Origin: Nitriliruptorales bacterium
Lineage (GTDB): Bacteria > Actinomycetota > Nitriliruptoria > Euzebyales > Egibacteraceae
Direction: 5' to 3'
NCBI GenBank assembly: GCA_009379795.1
Contig: WHTC01000007.1
Location: 1-38,613 of the forward strand
DNA: 38,613 bases
The position numbers and the translations under genes were made by a program. Under the pieces are notes generated by a model. The model ran no database searches. It saw nothing but the letters and a program-made list of their open reading frames with translations, and was not told where the DNA came from. Positions 10,169 through 20,717 of this stretch are shown in pieces. The first letter of the stretch is position 1. Every line of letters starts with the position of its first letter.

Positions 10169-11402
10169 CGATGCGACGGCACTCCTGATCACCGTGACCG
10201 GCCGCGACCGGCCCGGTGTCACCTCCGGCCTGTTCGAGGTGCTCGCCCCGCTGGGCGCTCGGGTCGTGGACATGGAGCAGGTGACCATCCGCGATCGGCT
10301 GGTGCTGGGGATCCTGGTATCGCTCGGCGACGACGAGGACACCACCCGCGCGAGGTTGACCGAGCGCGCCGCTGAGCTGGGCGTCGACGTCGAGTTCGAG
10401 ACCATGGCCGCCCGCCGGCCTCAGGTCGACGTGCCGCGGTACTACGTCACGGTCCTCGGCCAGCCGCTGCGCGCGGCCGCGATCGCCGGGATAGCCGCGC
10501 GGATCGCCGCCTGCGGCTCCAACATCGACCGCATCACCAGGCTGTCCCGTTACCCGATCACCTGCCTGGAGCTGCTGGTCTCCGGCGGCGCGTCAGGACG
10601 CCTCCGCGGCGAACTGGCCGCCGAGGCGGCGGTGCAGCACGTCGACGTGGCCGTGCAGCGCGCCACGCTCTACCGCCGCGCTAAGCGCCTGATCGTCATG
10701 GATGTCGACTCCACCCTGGTCCAGGGGGAGGTCATCGAACTGCTCTCCACGCACGCGGGCCACGGCGAGGAGATCGCGGCGGTCACGCGGGCGGCGATGG
10801 CCGGCGAACTCGACTTCGAGGAGGCGTTGCGCCGCAGGGTCGCGCTGCTCAAGGGCCTCGACGCGTCGGTGCTGGACGCCGTGCTGGCGAACCTGCGGCT
10901 CACCCCTGGGGCCCGCACCCTGGTGCGCACGCTCAAGCGGCTGGGCTACGTCCTTGCGGTCGTCAGCGGCGGGTTCGCCCAGATCATCGACCCGCTGGTC
11001 GCCCGGCTCGGCATCGACTACGCCGCGGCCAACACCCTCGAGATCGAGCACGGGCGCCTCACCGGCAACCTGATCGAGCCGGTGATCGACCGCCCCGGCA
11101 AGGCCACGGCCCTGGAACGCTTCGCCGCGGCCGCCGGCGTGCCGATCAGCCAGACCGTGGCGATCGGGGACGGGGCCAACGACCTGGACATGCTCAACCG
11201 CGCGGGCCTCGGGATCGCCTTCAACGCCAAGCCGGTCGTCCGCCGGGCGGCCGACACGGCGGTGACGGTCCCCTACCTGGACGCGATCCTGTTCCTGCTC
11301 GGCATCACGCGCGAGGAGATCGAGGCCGCCGACGCCGAGGATCCCGGCGACGCCTGGCCGCTGGAACTGATGTCCACCAGCCAGCCCCCCGTTCCCGAAT
11401 GA
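10164..11402 (+). CDS. serB: Phosphoserine phosphatase with N-terminal ACT domain(s)
   Basis: LLITVTGRDRPGVTSGLFEVL (ACT), LIVMDVDSTLVQGEVIELL (HAD DxDxT), VSGGFAQIIDPL, AIGDGANDLDML. Confidence 0.94.
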   Translation: MDDATALLITVTGRDRPGVTSGLFEVLAPLGARVVDMEQVTIRDRLVLGILVSLGDDEDTTRARLTERAAELGVDVEFETMAARRPQVDVPRYYVTVLGQPLRAAAIAGIAARIAACGSNIDRITRLSRYPITCLELLVSGGASGRLRGELAAEAAVQHVDVAVQRATLYRRAKRLIVMDVDSTLVQGEVIELLSTHAGHGEEIAAVTRAAMAGELDFEEALRRRVALLKGLDASVLDAVLANLRLTPGARTLVRTLKRLGYVLAVVSGGFAQIIDPLVARLGIDYAAANTLEIEHGRLTGNLIEPVIDRPGKATALERFAAAAGVPISQTVAIGDGANDLDMLNRAGLGIAFNAKPVVRRAADTAVTVPYLDAILFLLGITREEIEAADAEDPGDAWPLELMSTSQPPVPE

Positions 11403-11467
11403 CCCGTGCCGGACGCCGGATAGCGCCCGGAACGGCCGATTGGGGGGCCGATAGGATCGACCTTGCG

Positions 11468-12217
11468 ATGAGGACAAAGCTGAACCCTGCCTTCTATGGC
11501 GATGAGCTCCGGCTGCTGCTCGGCGATGAGCCCGGCCGTCTCGAGCGGATGCTCCGCGAACCGGCGAACGCGGATCTGCTCACCTGGAATGTCTTCGCGT
11601 CGCTGGACCGCCACGCGGACCGCGACTATCTGGCGTACCAGCTGCAGGCCCTGGGGGGCGCGGGCGTCCGCGCGCCGGTCCGGCTGTCGCTGTGGACCGG
11701 CCGGCACCGCGAGCCGCTGCTGCGCCCCGGCAGCGGTTACGTGACCGCGGCACGCGCGCGGGCACAGCGCGCCGGGGGGAACGCGTCAGCAACCGAGGCG
11801 CTGGAGGCGCCGATCGAGGCACCGGTGCGCATCGAGACCGCGGACGTGCTGGTCCTCGTGGACACGATGCTTGACCGCTACCCCGCCGGCGTCGGCGGTC
11901 GCGACCGCATCATCGAACTGATCGACGCGGGGCTCGACCACGCCCGGCGGCTGTCCTGCGCGCTGGCGGTCGCGGTGGTCCGCCGCTCGGGCGGCCGGGA
12001 GGCGGCCGAGGTCTCCGAGCGGCTCAACCGGCTGCGCGATCCTGCCGTCCTGGCCGCCGAGCTCCCCCATCGGGGCGGCGTGCCCGAGGTGGTGCTCCGA
12101 GAACTGTCCTGGCAGCAGCTGCTGCGCACGTGGGAACAGGAGGTTCCCTACCTCGGTCTGCGGGGCCAGCCCACTCGCGGCTTCACCGAGTACCTGCGGA
12201 GCCTGGACCTGAGCTGA
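11468..12217 (+). CDS. Hypothetical protein
   Basis: MRTKLNPAFYGDELRLLLGDEPGRLERML...LTWNVFASLDRH...; a TAGGAT element (11452-11457) 10 nt before the ATG suggests a leaderless start. The alternative start at 11399 overlaps the serB stop. Confidence 0.72.
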   Translation: MRTKLNPAFYGDELRLLLGDEPGRLERMLREPANADLLTWNVFASLDRHADRDYLAYQLQALGGAGVRAPVRLSLWTGRHREPLLRPGSGYVTAARARAQRAGGNASATEALEAPIEAPVRIETADVLVLVDTMLDRYPAGVGGRDRIIELIDAGLDHARRLSCALAVAVVRRSGGREAAEVSERLNRLRDPAVLAAELPHRGGVPEVVLRELSWQQLLRTWEQEVPYLGLRGQPTRGFTEYLRSLDLS

Positions 12218-12752
12218 CCGTCTCGGCGGCCCCCACCTCGGTGCTGGCGCCCTCACTGGCGATCCGGCCGGAGCGGTCCTCCAGGTGCGCGCGGACGAAC
12301 CACTGGAACAACTCGAGTTGCTCGCTCTGCGCGATAAGCAGGTCCTGGGACACCAGGTCGAGGTCGTCGAATTGGATGATCGCGGCGCGATGGTCGGCGA
12401 CCACTCCGCTGTACACCAGGTCCAGAGCCGCCAGGTGCTCCTGGGTGCCGGCACGGTTGAGACTGTAGTCATCCCAGGTGCGGTGAGCCGCGATGTAACC
12501 GGGCGTGCCCACAGGCTCGAAGCCCAGCGTGGCGATGCGCTCAGCGAGCGTGTCACTCATCGCCCGGACCGCGTCGACCTGCGGGTCCAGCATCTCGTGG
12601 ACGCCGATGAAGTTGGCGCCCACGACATTCCAGTGAATGTGCTTCAAGGTGAGCTGGAGGTCGAGCAGGGAGTTCAACCGACCCTGGAGGGTTTCCGCGA
12701 CCTTCTGACCCTTTCCGGGCTCAAGTCCTGGAACGGTGTATTTCGATGCCAT
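12183..12752 (-). CDS. dps: Dps-family DNA-protection / ferritin-like protein
   Basis: LQLTLKHIHWNVVGANFIGVHEMLDPQVDAVRAMSDTLAERIATLG: ferroxidase His and DxxxE pattern. Confidence 0.93.
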   Translation of the reverse strand: MASKYTVPGLEPGKGQKVAETLQGRLNSLLDLQLTLKHIHWNVVGANFIGVHEMLDPQVDAVRAMSDTLAERIATLGFEPVGTPGYIAAHRTWDDYSLNRAGTQEHLAALDLVYSGVVADHRAAIIQFDDLDLVSQDLLIAQSEQLELFQWFVRAHLEDRSGRIASEGASTEVGAAETVSSGPGSAGTR

Positions 12753-13022
12753 GAAGCCTCACCTCAGTGCGAACGTCTGTCAGTTCGCTCAAGCGTCTCC
12801 CGCCGATCCACGATTCAAGCCTGAAGATCCTGCGCGCGTGGGCCTGGACGTGCTAGACCGTCGGACAACTCGAACATCGGGGGTCGCGCGGGTCAATCAG
12901 CCCCGCCTCCGGCAGGACATGCCTGGAGACGGGCGACATGGACGTGCACAACCATCCCCGGAACAGGCAAGATGCCAAGGCGTCGATCGAGGACCAACCG
13001 GAACGAGGAGGTAGGCAGCACG

Positions 13023-13490
13023 ATGGCCGCCCTGCGCCTGACGAGTCCCGCGTTCGCCCACGATGAGGTGTTGCCGCTCCGCCACACCGCTGATGGTGAG
13101 GACGTCTCCCCGCCCCTGGCGTGGACGGGCGTCCCGGAAGGCACGAAGGAACTCGTGCTGGTCTGCGACGATCCCGACGCTGACGCCGGCGTCTTCACCC
13201 ACTGGGTGGTCTACGGCCTCGCCCCTGAGGTGAACGGCCTTCCGGAGGCGCTTCCCGACGACGCCATCATCGATGAGCCCGTGTCGCTGGTGCAGGGCCT
13301 CAACGAGTTCGACGAGGTGGGTTACCGCGGCCCCGAGCCCGACGAGGAGCGCGGCCGTCACCGGCTGTTCTTCAGGCTCTTCGCCCTCGACGAGGAGCTG
13401 GATCTGCCCGCCGGGGTGACCCGCGCCGAGCTGCGCCGGGCCGCCAAGGACCACATCATCGGCAGCGCCGAACTGGTCAGCATGACGTAG
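13023..13490 (+). CDS. YbhB/YbcL (Raf kinase inhibitor-like, PEBP) family protein
   Basis: LTSPAF, DGEDVSPPLAWTGVPEGTKELVLVCDDPDADAGVFTHWVVYGL; GYRGPEPDEERGRHRLFFRLFALD. Confidence 0.92.
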   Translation: MAALRLTSPAFAHDEVLPLRHTADGEDVSPPLAWTGVPEGTKELVLVCDDPDADAGVFTHWVVYGLAPEVNGLPEALPDDAIIDEPVSLVQGLNEFDEVGYRGPEPDEERGRHRLFFRLFALDEELDLPAGVTRAELRRAAKDHIIGSAELVSMT

Positions 13491-13491
13491 C

Positions 13492-13520
13492 GCTTGCGCC
13501 GGCTGCACGCCGGCGCAAGC
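13492..13520 (+). terminator. Strong GC hairpin between the PEBP and enoyl-CoA hydratase genes, without a T-tract
   Basis: GCTTGCGCCGGC-TGCAC-GCCGGCGCAAGC: perfect 12-bp stem, 5-nt loop, immediately after the stop at 13490. Confidence 0.6.
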
Positions 13521-13535
13521 TGGTAGCGTGCCCCG

Positions 13536-14231
13536 ATGGCGATCATCAGGGAGCATGCCGACGGTGTGACCGTCCTGACCATGGACGACGGCCGCGTCAA
13601 CGCCCTGGATCTCGACCTCTTCCACGCCCTCGACAGCGCCCTCGACGGCTGTATGGACGACTCCGCGATCGTGCTAGCCGGTCGACCGGGCATGTTCTCC
13701 GCCGGCCTCAACGTCAAGGTCATGGCCGGATTGGACGCCGACGGCATGGAGGACCTGCTCACCACCTTCGGCCGCACGATGCTGCGCATCTGGCTCGAGC
13801 CCCGCCCGGTCGTCGCCGCCGTGACCGGTCATGCGGTCGCCGGCGGCACGATCCTCGCGATGTGCTGCGACCATGCGGTGGCCGCCGAGGGCGACTACCG
13901 CTGGGGGCTGACCGAGACCACCATCGGTTTCGTGATGCCGCAGTGGGTCCTGGCCGTCGCCCGAGGCAACGTCGCCACGCAGCACCTCGACGACCTGGTG
14001 CTCCCGGGCGCGACCGTCGACCCCGCTCGCGCGGTCACGGTGGGCTACGCGGATGAGCTCGCCGCTCCGGAGGTGGTGGTGGACACCGCGGTTGCCCGCG
14101 CCCGCGAGTTGGCCGCCCTGCCCCGCGCCGTCTACGCCGCGACCAAGCGGCAGTTGCGGGGCGCGGCCGCCGACGCTGCGCGCGACGGCATGACCGGGGA
14201 CCTGCGCGCCGCCCTCGCGTTGCGCACGTGA
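13536..14231 (+). CDS. Enoyl-CoA hydratase/isomerase (crotonase) family protein
   Basis: VTVLTMDDGRVNALDLDL, GMFSAGLNVKVM, GHAVAGGTILAMCCDHAVAAEGDYRWGLTET. Confidence 0.9.
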   Translation: MAIIREHADGVTVLTMDDGRVNALDLDLFHALDSALDGCMDDSAIVLAGRPGMFSAGLNVKVMAGLDADGMEDLLTTFGRTMLRIWLEPRPVVAAVTGHAVAGGTILAMCCDHAVAAEGDYRWGLTETTIGFVMPQWVLAVARGNVATQHLDDLVLPGATVDPARAVTVGYADELAAPEVVVDTAVARARELAALPRAVYAATKRQLRGAAADAARDGMTGDLRAALALRT

Positions 14232-16060
14232 TCGCCCCGTCCCAGGCGGAGACGCAGCGCCCCACCGCCGCTCCCGCGTGGATCCGCCGCTTCCGCGCCG
14301 CCCGCGTCCGGCTGCCCTCATGGGGACTGGACACGCCCCAACGGGCCGTTTACGCCACCAACGCGACCGGTGTGTGGCAGCTGATGTCCTGGGATCTGGA
14401 CAACGACCGGCACACGCCGCTGACCGACAAGCCGACCGGCGTGGCCGGCGGGCGGGTGCTGCCCGACGGCTCAGGGGTGACCTGGTTCGACGACCACGAC
14501 GGGGACGAAGTCGGTCGCTGGGTGGTCACCCCGTTCGGCGGCGGCGAGCCTGCTCCGCTGGTGGCCGACCTCGGCGAGGGCTGGAGCGCCGGGCTGTCGC
14601 TGCGCGGTCAGCAACTGGCCATCGGCATCGCCGGGCGGGACGGCTTCCGCATCCACACCGGCACGCGCGAGGCGACCCGGCAGGTATACGAGCATCGCAA
14701 ACCCGCCGCCGTCGGCGGGCTGAGCCGCGACGGCCGGCTGCTGGCCATCAGCCACCACGAGCACGGCGACGTGCTGCATCCGGCCCTCAAGATCGTGCGA
14801 GCCCAGGACGGCGAGGTCGTGGCCGAACTGTGGGACGGGGCCGGCAACAGCGTCATGCCCTCCGGCTGGTCACGTGTGCCCGGGGATGAGCGGATTGCGA
14901 TCCTCGCCGACCGCAGCGGGCGGACCCGGCCCCAGATTTGGACACCGTCGACCGGCGAGCGCACCCCCCTGACGCTCGACCTGCCCGGTGAGGTGTGGGT
15001 GGCTGACTGGGAGCCGGACGGCGCCGGCCTGCTGCTGGCCCACGATCATCTCGGCAGGACCGAGTTGTACCGTTACGACCTGGTCACCCACCGGGCGGAA
15101 CGCCTGGACCTGCCGGAAGGCACCGTGGCGGGCGCCAGCATCCGCGACGACGGCGCGCTGTGGTACGCCTTCACCTCCTCGGTCGCCGCGCCCAGGATCC
15201 GGATCCGCGAAGTCCGCGGCGACCGCGCCCTGCTCGAGCCGCCCGGCGATCCCGCTCCCGACGGCCGCGCCTACACCTCGCTGCACTACGGCAACGGCGA
15301 GGGCGAGCAGGTTCATGCCTTCCTCGCCACCCCGGACCCGGCGATCTTCGGCCCGCCCCCTTATCCGCTGGTGGTCGAGGCCCATGGCGGGCCGACTGCC
15401 GCCGCCGAGGACACCTGGGACCCCTACACCCAGGCGTGGGTCGATCACGGGTTCGCGGTCCTGCTGGCCAACTACCGCGGGTCGACCGGCTACGGCAAGC
15501 GCTGGCAGGACGCGCTGGAGGGTGACCCCGGCCGACCGGAACTGATCGACCTGCGGGCCGGGCGCGACCACCTGGTCGCCGAGGGCGTCGCGGACGCCGC
15601 CCGGATCGTGCTCGAGGGTGCCTCCTGGGGTGGCTATCTGACCTTGCAGGGGCTCGGGACGCAGCCGGAGTCCTGGTCACTGGGCGTGGCCTTCCTGCCA
15701 GTGGCCGACTACCTGAGCGCGTTCGCCGACGAGAGCCCCGAACTGCAGGAGTTCGACGCATCGCTGTTCGGCGGCACGCCGGAGGAGTTGCCGGAGTTGT
15801 ATAGGGAGCGCTCCCCCATCACTTACGTGGCGCAGGTGCGCGCGCCCGTGCTGATCGTCACCGGCCGCAACGACACTCGTTGCCCGTTACGTCAGGTTGA
15901 GAACTACGTCAGCGCGCTGAACGCGCAAGGCAAGACCGTCACCCTCGACGTCTTCAAGGCCGGCCACGGCTCCCACGCCGTCGTGGAGGTCATCCGCCAG
16001 CAGACGCTGGCCCTCGACTTCACCGCTGAGCACCTCAACACTCCCCGCGCCCAGCGCTGA
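14228..16060 (+). CDS. S9-family peptidase (prolyl oligopeptidase family)
   Basis: N-terminal propeller-like region; PLVVEAHGGPTAAAEDTWDP, LLANYRGSTGYGKRWQDAL, VLEGASWGGYLT (nucleophile), TGRNDTRCP and GHGSHAV (Asp/His). Confidence 0.92.
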   Translation: MIAPSQAETQRPTAAPAWIRRFRAARVRLPSWGLDTPQRAVYATNATGVWQLMSWDLDNDRHTPLTDKPTGVAGGRVLPDGSGVTWFDDHDGDEVGRWVVTPFGGGEPAPLVADLGEGWSAGLSLRGQQLAIGIAGRDGFRIHTGTREATRQVYEHRKPAAVGGLSRDGRLLAISHHEHGDVLHPALKIVRAQDGEVVAELWDGAGNSVMPSGWSRVPGDERIAILADRSGRTRPQIWTPSTGERTPLTLDLPGEVWVADWEPDGAGLLLAHDHLGRTELYRYDLVTHRAERLDLPEGTVAGASIRDDGALWYAFTSSVAAPRIRIREVRGDRALLEPPGDPAPDGRAYTSLHYGNGEGEQVHAFLATPDPAIFGPPPYPLVVEAHGGPTAAAEDTWDPYTQAWVDHGFAVLLANYRGSTGYGKRWQDALEGDPGRPELIDLRAGRDHLVAEGVADAARIVLEGASWGGYLTLQGLGTQPESWSLGVAFLPVADYLSAFADESPELQEFDASLFGGTPEELPELYRERSPITYVAQVRAPVLIVTGRNDTRCPLRQVENYVSALNAQGKTVTLDVFKAGHGSHAVVEVIRQQTLALDFTAEHLNTPRAQR

Positions 16061-16063
16061 GCT

Positions 16064-16151
16064 GCGATATCCCGCTCCTCGAGTGCACAGCATCGGCCCG
16101 CCCATAGCGTGCGCACGTGAACCGCGGTATCCCGCGTTTCAGGTGCGCGAT
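16064..16151. repeat. Two imperfect intergenic direct copies of about 30 bp, 60 bp apart
   Basis: GCTGCGATATCCCGCTCCTCGAGTGCACAGCAT versus ACCGCGGTATCCCGCGTTTCAGGTGCGCGATGT; shared TATCCCGC and TGC blocks in register. Confidence 0.4.
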
Positions 16152-16186
16152 GTCTCAGGCGCGAACGACCAGAGGCGGCGAAGGGA

Positions 16187-16858
16187 TCAGATGGGCCAGG
16201 ATTCCTGGCGCCAGGCGGCGTCCCAGAACATCCACTCGTAGCGGGAGGTGGTGACGAAGCGGTCGCGGACCCTCGCGAGTTCGGCGTCGCCGAGTTCGCC
16301 TCCGATGCGATCGGTCACGTCGAGCACGGCCTGGACGATGTCGCCGAACTCCTCACCGCCGTAGGTGTCGATCCACCGCTGGTAGAGCGGGTCGGGCGAC
16401 CCTGACTTGAGCAGGTGCTTGCCGACCTCCCAGTAGATCCAGTAGCACGGCAGCACCGCACCGACGGCTTCGGCGAAGGATCCGCTGTGGACCGACGCCA
16501 GCAGGTAGCTGATATACGCCTGGTTGGTCGGCGCCACAGGGGTGGCGTCGATGTCCTCGGGCGTCATCCCGAACTCGGCGAAGAAACTGCCGTGCAGCGC
16601 GCGCTCGACCGCGATCGCGCCCGCCGAATGTTCGCTGAACATCGCGACGTCGTCCTCGCGCGGTGCCCGGCCCGCGCATACGCTGAGCGCCCGCGCGTAG
16701 TCCCGCAGGTAGTGGGCGTCCTGGGTGACGTAGTAGCGGAAGACATCACGGCCGAGCGTGCCGTCGGTCAGTCCGGCCAGGAACGGGTGGGCGAGGATCG
16801 CTCGATAGATGTCCTCGATCCCGTCCCACAGGCCCTCGGTGGTCGTAACGGGCGGCAA
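16187..16858 (-). CDS. tenA: TenA-family thiaminase II / aminopyrimidine aminohydrolase
   Basis: LWDGIEDIYRAILAHPFLAGLTDGTLGRDVFRYYVTQDAHYLRDYARAL, LPCYWIYWEVGKHL, YGGEEFGDIVQAVLD; TTG start at 16858 preceded by an AGGAG-like SD. Confidence 0.92.
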   Translation of the reverse strand: MPPVTTTEGLWDGIEDIYRAILAHPFLAGLTDGTLGRDVFRYYVTQDAHYLRDYARALSVCAGRAPREDDVAMFSEHSAGAIAVERALHGSFFAEFGMTPEDIDATPVAPTNQAYISYLLASVHSGSFAEAVGAVLPCYWIYWEVGKHLLKSGSPDPLYQRWIDTYGGEEFGDIVQAVLDVTDRIGGELGDAELARVRDRFVTTSRYEWMFWDAAWRQESWPI

Positions 16859-16893
16859 CGACAGGCTCCTTCGAGTCGGCGGGTCAGGGCGGT

Positions 16894-17908
<1,015 letters not shown>

Positions 17909-17912
<4 letters not shown>

Positions 17913-19081
17913 GAGATCGGCTCCCGCACCGTGGCGCCCGTGAACCGGCGGGGCGAGAAGGGCGCGAAGCGCTCGGGCAACCCCCCACCCGCCAGCAGGT
18001 CCACGATGCCCTCGGCCGTGGCCGGGGTGAGCAGCACGCCGTTGCGGTAGTGACCGGTGGCCAGGACCAGCCCCTCGAGAACGGCGGGCCCGATCAGCGG
18101 CGCGTTGTCAGGCGTGCCGGGGCGCAGCCCGGCAGTCAACTCGGTCACTTCCAGCTCGGTGACCCCCGGCAGCAGTTCGTAGGCGTAGCGCAGCAGATCC
18201 AGCACCGCCCCGGCGGTCATGGTGGTGTCGTAGCCGCGCTCCTCCACGCTGGCGCCCACCACCAGCCGCCCGTCGGCCCGGTTCACCACGTACACGTCCA
18301 GGCCGCGGATGTTGCGGGTGGCCAGCAGCGCATCCGCGGGACCACGCAGGTGCAGCAACTGGCCCTTGACGGGGCGCACCGGCGGCACGGCCTCCGGTGG
18401 CAACCCCCGCACCTTCCCGGACCACGACCCGGCCGCCAGGACCAAGGTGCCGCAGCCGAGCTCCTCACCGCTGTCCAGCCGCACCCCGCGCACCCGGTCC
18501 CCCTCCACGAGCAGCGTGGTCGCCGCGGCAGGGCGGAAGCGCACGCCCGCGCGCTCGGCGGCCACGCGCAGGGCGGTCACCAGTGCGCGGTTGTCCACCT
18601 GATGGTCACCAGGCACCAGGATCCCCCCGCGCACCCGAGGCGCCAGCGACGGCTCCAGGGACCGGCACTCGCGAGCGCGCAGCCGCTCGACCTGGAGCCC
18701 GAGGCGCTGCTGGAAGGCGAACAGTTCCTCCAGCGCGGCGTTGTCGTCGGTGTCGCGGGCCACCGTCAGGGTGCCGCTGCGCCGGTAACCGACCGGCCGG
18801 CCCGCGGCCTCCTCCAGCTCCGCGGCGAAGTCGGGCCAGAGCTCGCTGGAGTACAGGTTGAGCCGGAGCAGCCGCTCCTCGCCGTAGTGCACCTCGGTGA
18901 CGGGCGCGAGCATCCCCGCCGCGGCCCAGGACGCGCCCTTGCCGGGGGTGGGATCGACCACCTGGGTCGACAGCCCGGCGCCGGCCGCCTTCCAGGCAAC
19001 CGCCAGCCCCAGCGTCCCCCCACCGACGATCACGAGGTCCGGACCTGGACCTGGCAAACCTTTCCTGTACGCCACGTTCAC
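17909..19081 (-). CDS. thiO: Glycine oxidase ThiO (FAD-dependent oxidoreductase)
   Basis: DLVIVGGGTLGLAVAWKAAGAGLSTQVVD, GASWAAAGMLAPVTE, VKGQLLHLRG, GLRPGTPDNAPLIGP, LATGHYRNGVLLTPATAEGIVDLL; GTG start at 19081 or 19075. Confidence 0.92.
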
Positions 19082-19216
19082 GCCCCGAACCGTACCCTCG
19101 CCCAAGGGTGGCATCAGATATCCCTGGGCGATCAGCGGTCCATCGCGGGACTGGCCACACGACCTCCGATGACGACATCGGCAGGTTGACGCTCTGGAGT
19201 TCTTCTGCCTAAGGTT

Positions 19217-19233
19217 CCGTATCCAGGATACGG
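19217..19233. promoter_or_regulatory. Perfect 8-1-8 palindrome between thiO and gntP-like genes (candidate operator)
   Basis: CCGTATCC-A-GGATACGG. Confidence 0.6.
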
Positions 19234-19341
19234 CGTTCTGCAATGCGGGAAGTTCGTCACGCCGCGTTCGTTTGTCGCGCGGGCGGCGGGTGGTCGCCAC
19301 AGCCGGCCATCCGCTTGCGGAACCTCGACAAGGGGGTCGCA

Positions 19342-20697
19342 GTGGAAGAGCAAGTGACGACCAACGCGTTTGTCGCGCTGGCGGGTTTCATCGCCGTCAT
19401 CGCGTTGCTGTTCCTGACGATCACGAGGTTCAAGTGGCACGTCTTCATCGCGCTGCTGGTGCCGATGATCCTGTTCGCGCTGCTGCCCGGCATCGACCGA
19501 GCGGTGTTCATCGACGCCTTCGAGCAGGGCTTCGGCAGCACGATCCAGAGCATCGCCGTCGTGATCGTCCTGGGCTCGCTCATCGCCGAGGCGCTCAGAA
19601 ACACCGGCGGGATCGAGCGGATCACACTGTCCATGATCAACTTCGTCGGTCGCAAGCGCATGCCGCTGGCCCTGACCCTCTCGGGGTTCGTGATCGGCAT
19701 CGCGATCTTCTCCGACGTCGGCTACGTCATCCTCAACCCGCTGGTGCACGCCTCCGCCCTGCAGGTGGGCACGAACATGAGCGTGATGGCGACCGGGTTG
19801 GTGGGCGCGATGCAGCTCACCCATGCCCTCGTGCCACCCACCCCGGGCCCCCTGGCCGCCGCCGCGCTGGTGGACGCCAACATCGGCCGGGTCATCCTGT
19901 TCGGGTCGCTCGTGACGCTGGTGGGATCGCTGGCCGGCTGGATGTTCGCCAGGATCGTGGGACCGCGCATCGACTCGCCGCCGTCCGAGGAGTTCACCGG
20001 ACAGTCGTTCGCCGACCGGGGCGAGGCGTCCCAACTGCCGGCGCTGGGGTGGGCCTACGCGCCGATTCTCATCCCCCTGTCGCTGATCGCCGGCCAGAGC
20101 GTGGCGGCTTTCGCCCTGCCGGAGGGGCACGTGGTCAACGCGGCGATGCTGTACCTGGGCTGGCCGGTGGTCGCCCTGAGCATCGGCGTCCTGCTGGCCT
20201 ACCGCAGCACCTCCGCCGAGCACCGCAAGGAGTGGACGAGCGGGTGGGTGGAGGAAGCGCTCCGCATGTCCGCCATGATCATCATGGTCACCGGGCTGGG
20301 GGGCGCCCTCAGCCAGATCCTGCAGGCCACGCCGGCGGTGGACGCGATCGCCAACGGCGTCGCGGCCACTGGACTGCCATCGATCTTCCTGCCGTTCGTG
20401 CTGGGTGTCGTCGGCAACATGATCACCGGGTCCACCACCGTCGGTGTGATCACGGCCGCGTCCATCGCCGCGCCGATGATGGGCACCCTGGGGCTGAGCC
20501 CCGAGGCGACGATGCTCGCCGGCGCGAGCGGGTCGGTCATCGTGAAGTACGTCAACTCCAGCTACTTCTGGGTCTGCACCTCGCTGTCGCGGATGCCTTT
20601 GCGATCCGCGCTGATCTCCTACGGCGGCGTCACGCTGGTCGGCGGGATCGTGACGATGGCCGCCGTCTACGCCCTGTGGGCGGTCGGGATCCTGTAG
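19342..20697 (+). CDS. GntP-family permease (gluconate/hydroxyacid:H+ symporter)
   Basis: VALAGFIAVIALLFLTITRFKWHVFIALLVPMILFALLPG, IVLGSLIAEALRNTGGIERI, FSDVGYVILNPLV, LVPPTPGPLAAA, GGALSQIL, ASGSVIVKYVNSSYFWVCT; GTG start at 19342 after AGGGGG. Confidence 0.9.
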   Translation: MEEQVTTNAFVALAGFIAVIALLFLTITRFKWHVFIALLVPMILFALLPGIDRAVFIDAFEQGFGSTIQSIAVVIVLGSLIAEALRNTGGIERITLSMINFVGRKRMPLALTLSGFVIGIAIFSDVGYVILNPLVHASALQVGTNMSVMATGLVGAMQLTHALVPPTPGPLAAAALVDANIGRVILFGSLVTLVGSLAGWMFARIVGPRIDSPPSEEFTGQSFADRGEASQLPALGWAYAPILIPLSLIAGQSVAAFALPEGHVVNAAMLYLGWPVVALSIGVLLAYRSTSAEHRKEWTSGWVEEALRMSAMIIMVTGLGGALSQILQATPAVDAIANGVAATGLPSIFLPFVLGVVGNMITGSTTVGVITAASIAAPMMGTLGLSPEATMLAGASGSVIVKYVNSSYFWVCTSLSRMPLRSALISYGGVTLVGGIVTMAAVYALWAVGIL

Positions 20698-20714
20698 CGG
20701 CGGGAGACCCGCCG
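20698..20714. terminator. Short GC hairpin shared by convergent genes
   Basis: CGGCGGG-AGA-CCCGCCG in the 20-bp gap between the stop codons at 20697 and 20718; no T-tract. Confidence 0.5.
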
Positions 20715-20717
20715 GGG

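Noticed and set aside
19082-19340. TPP riboswitch upstream of thiO
   Set aside because: Read on the minus strand, I could not find the conserved TPP aptamer blocks; needs a covariance-model scan to be sure.
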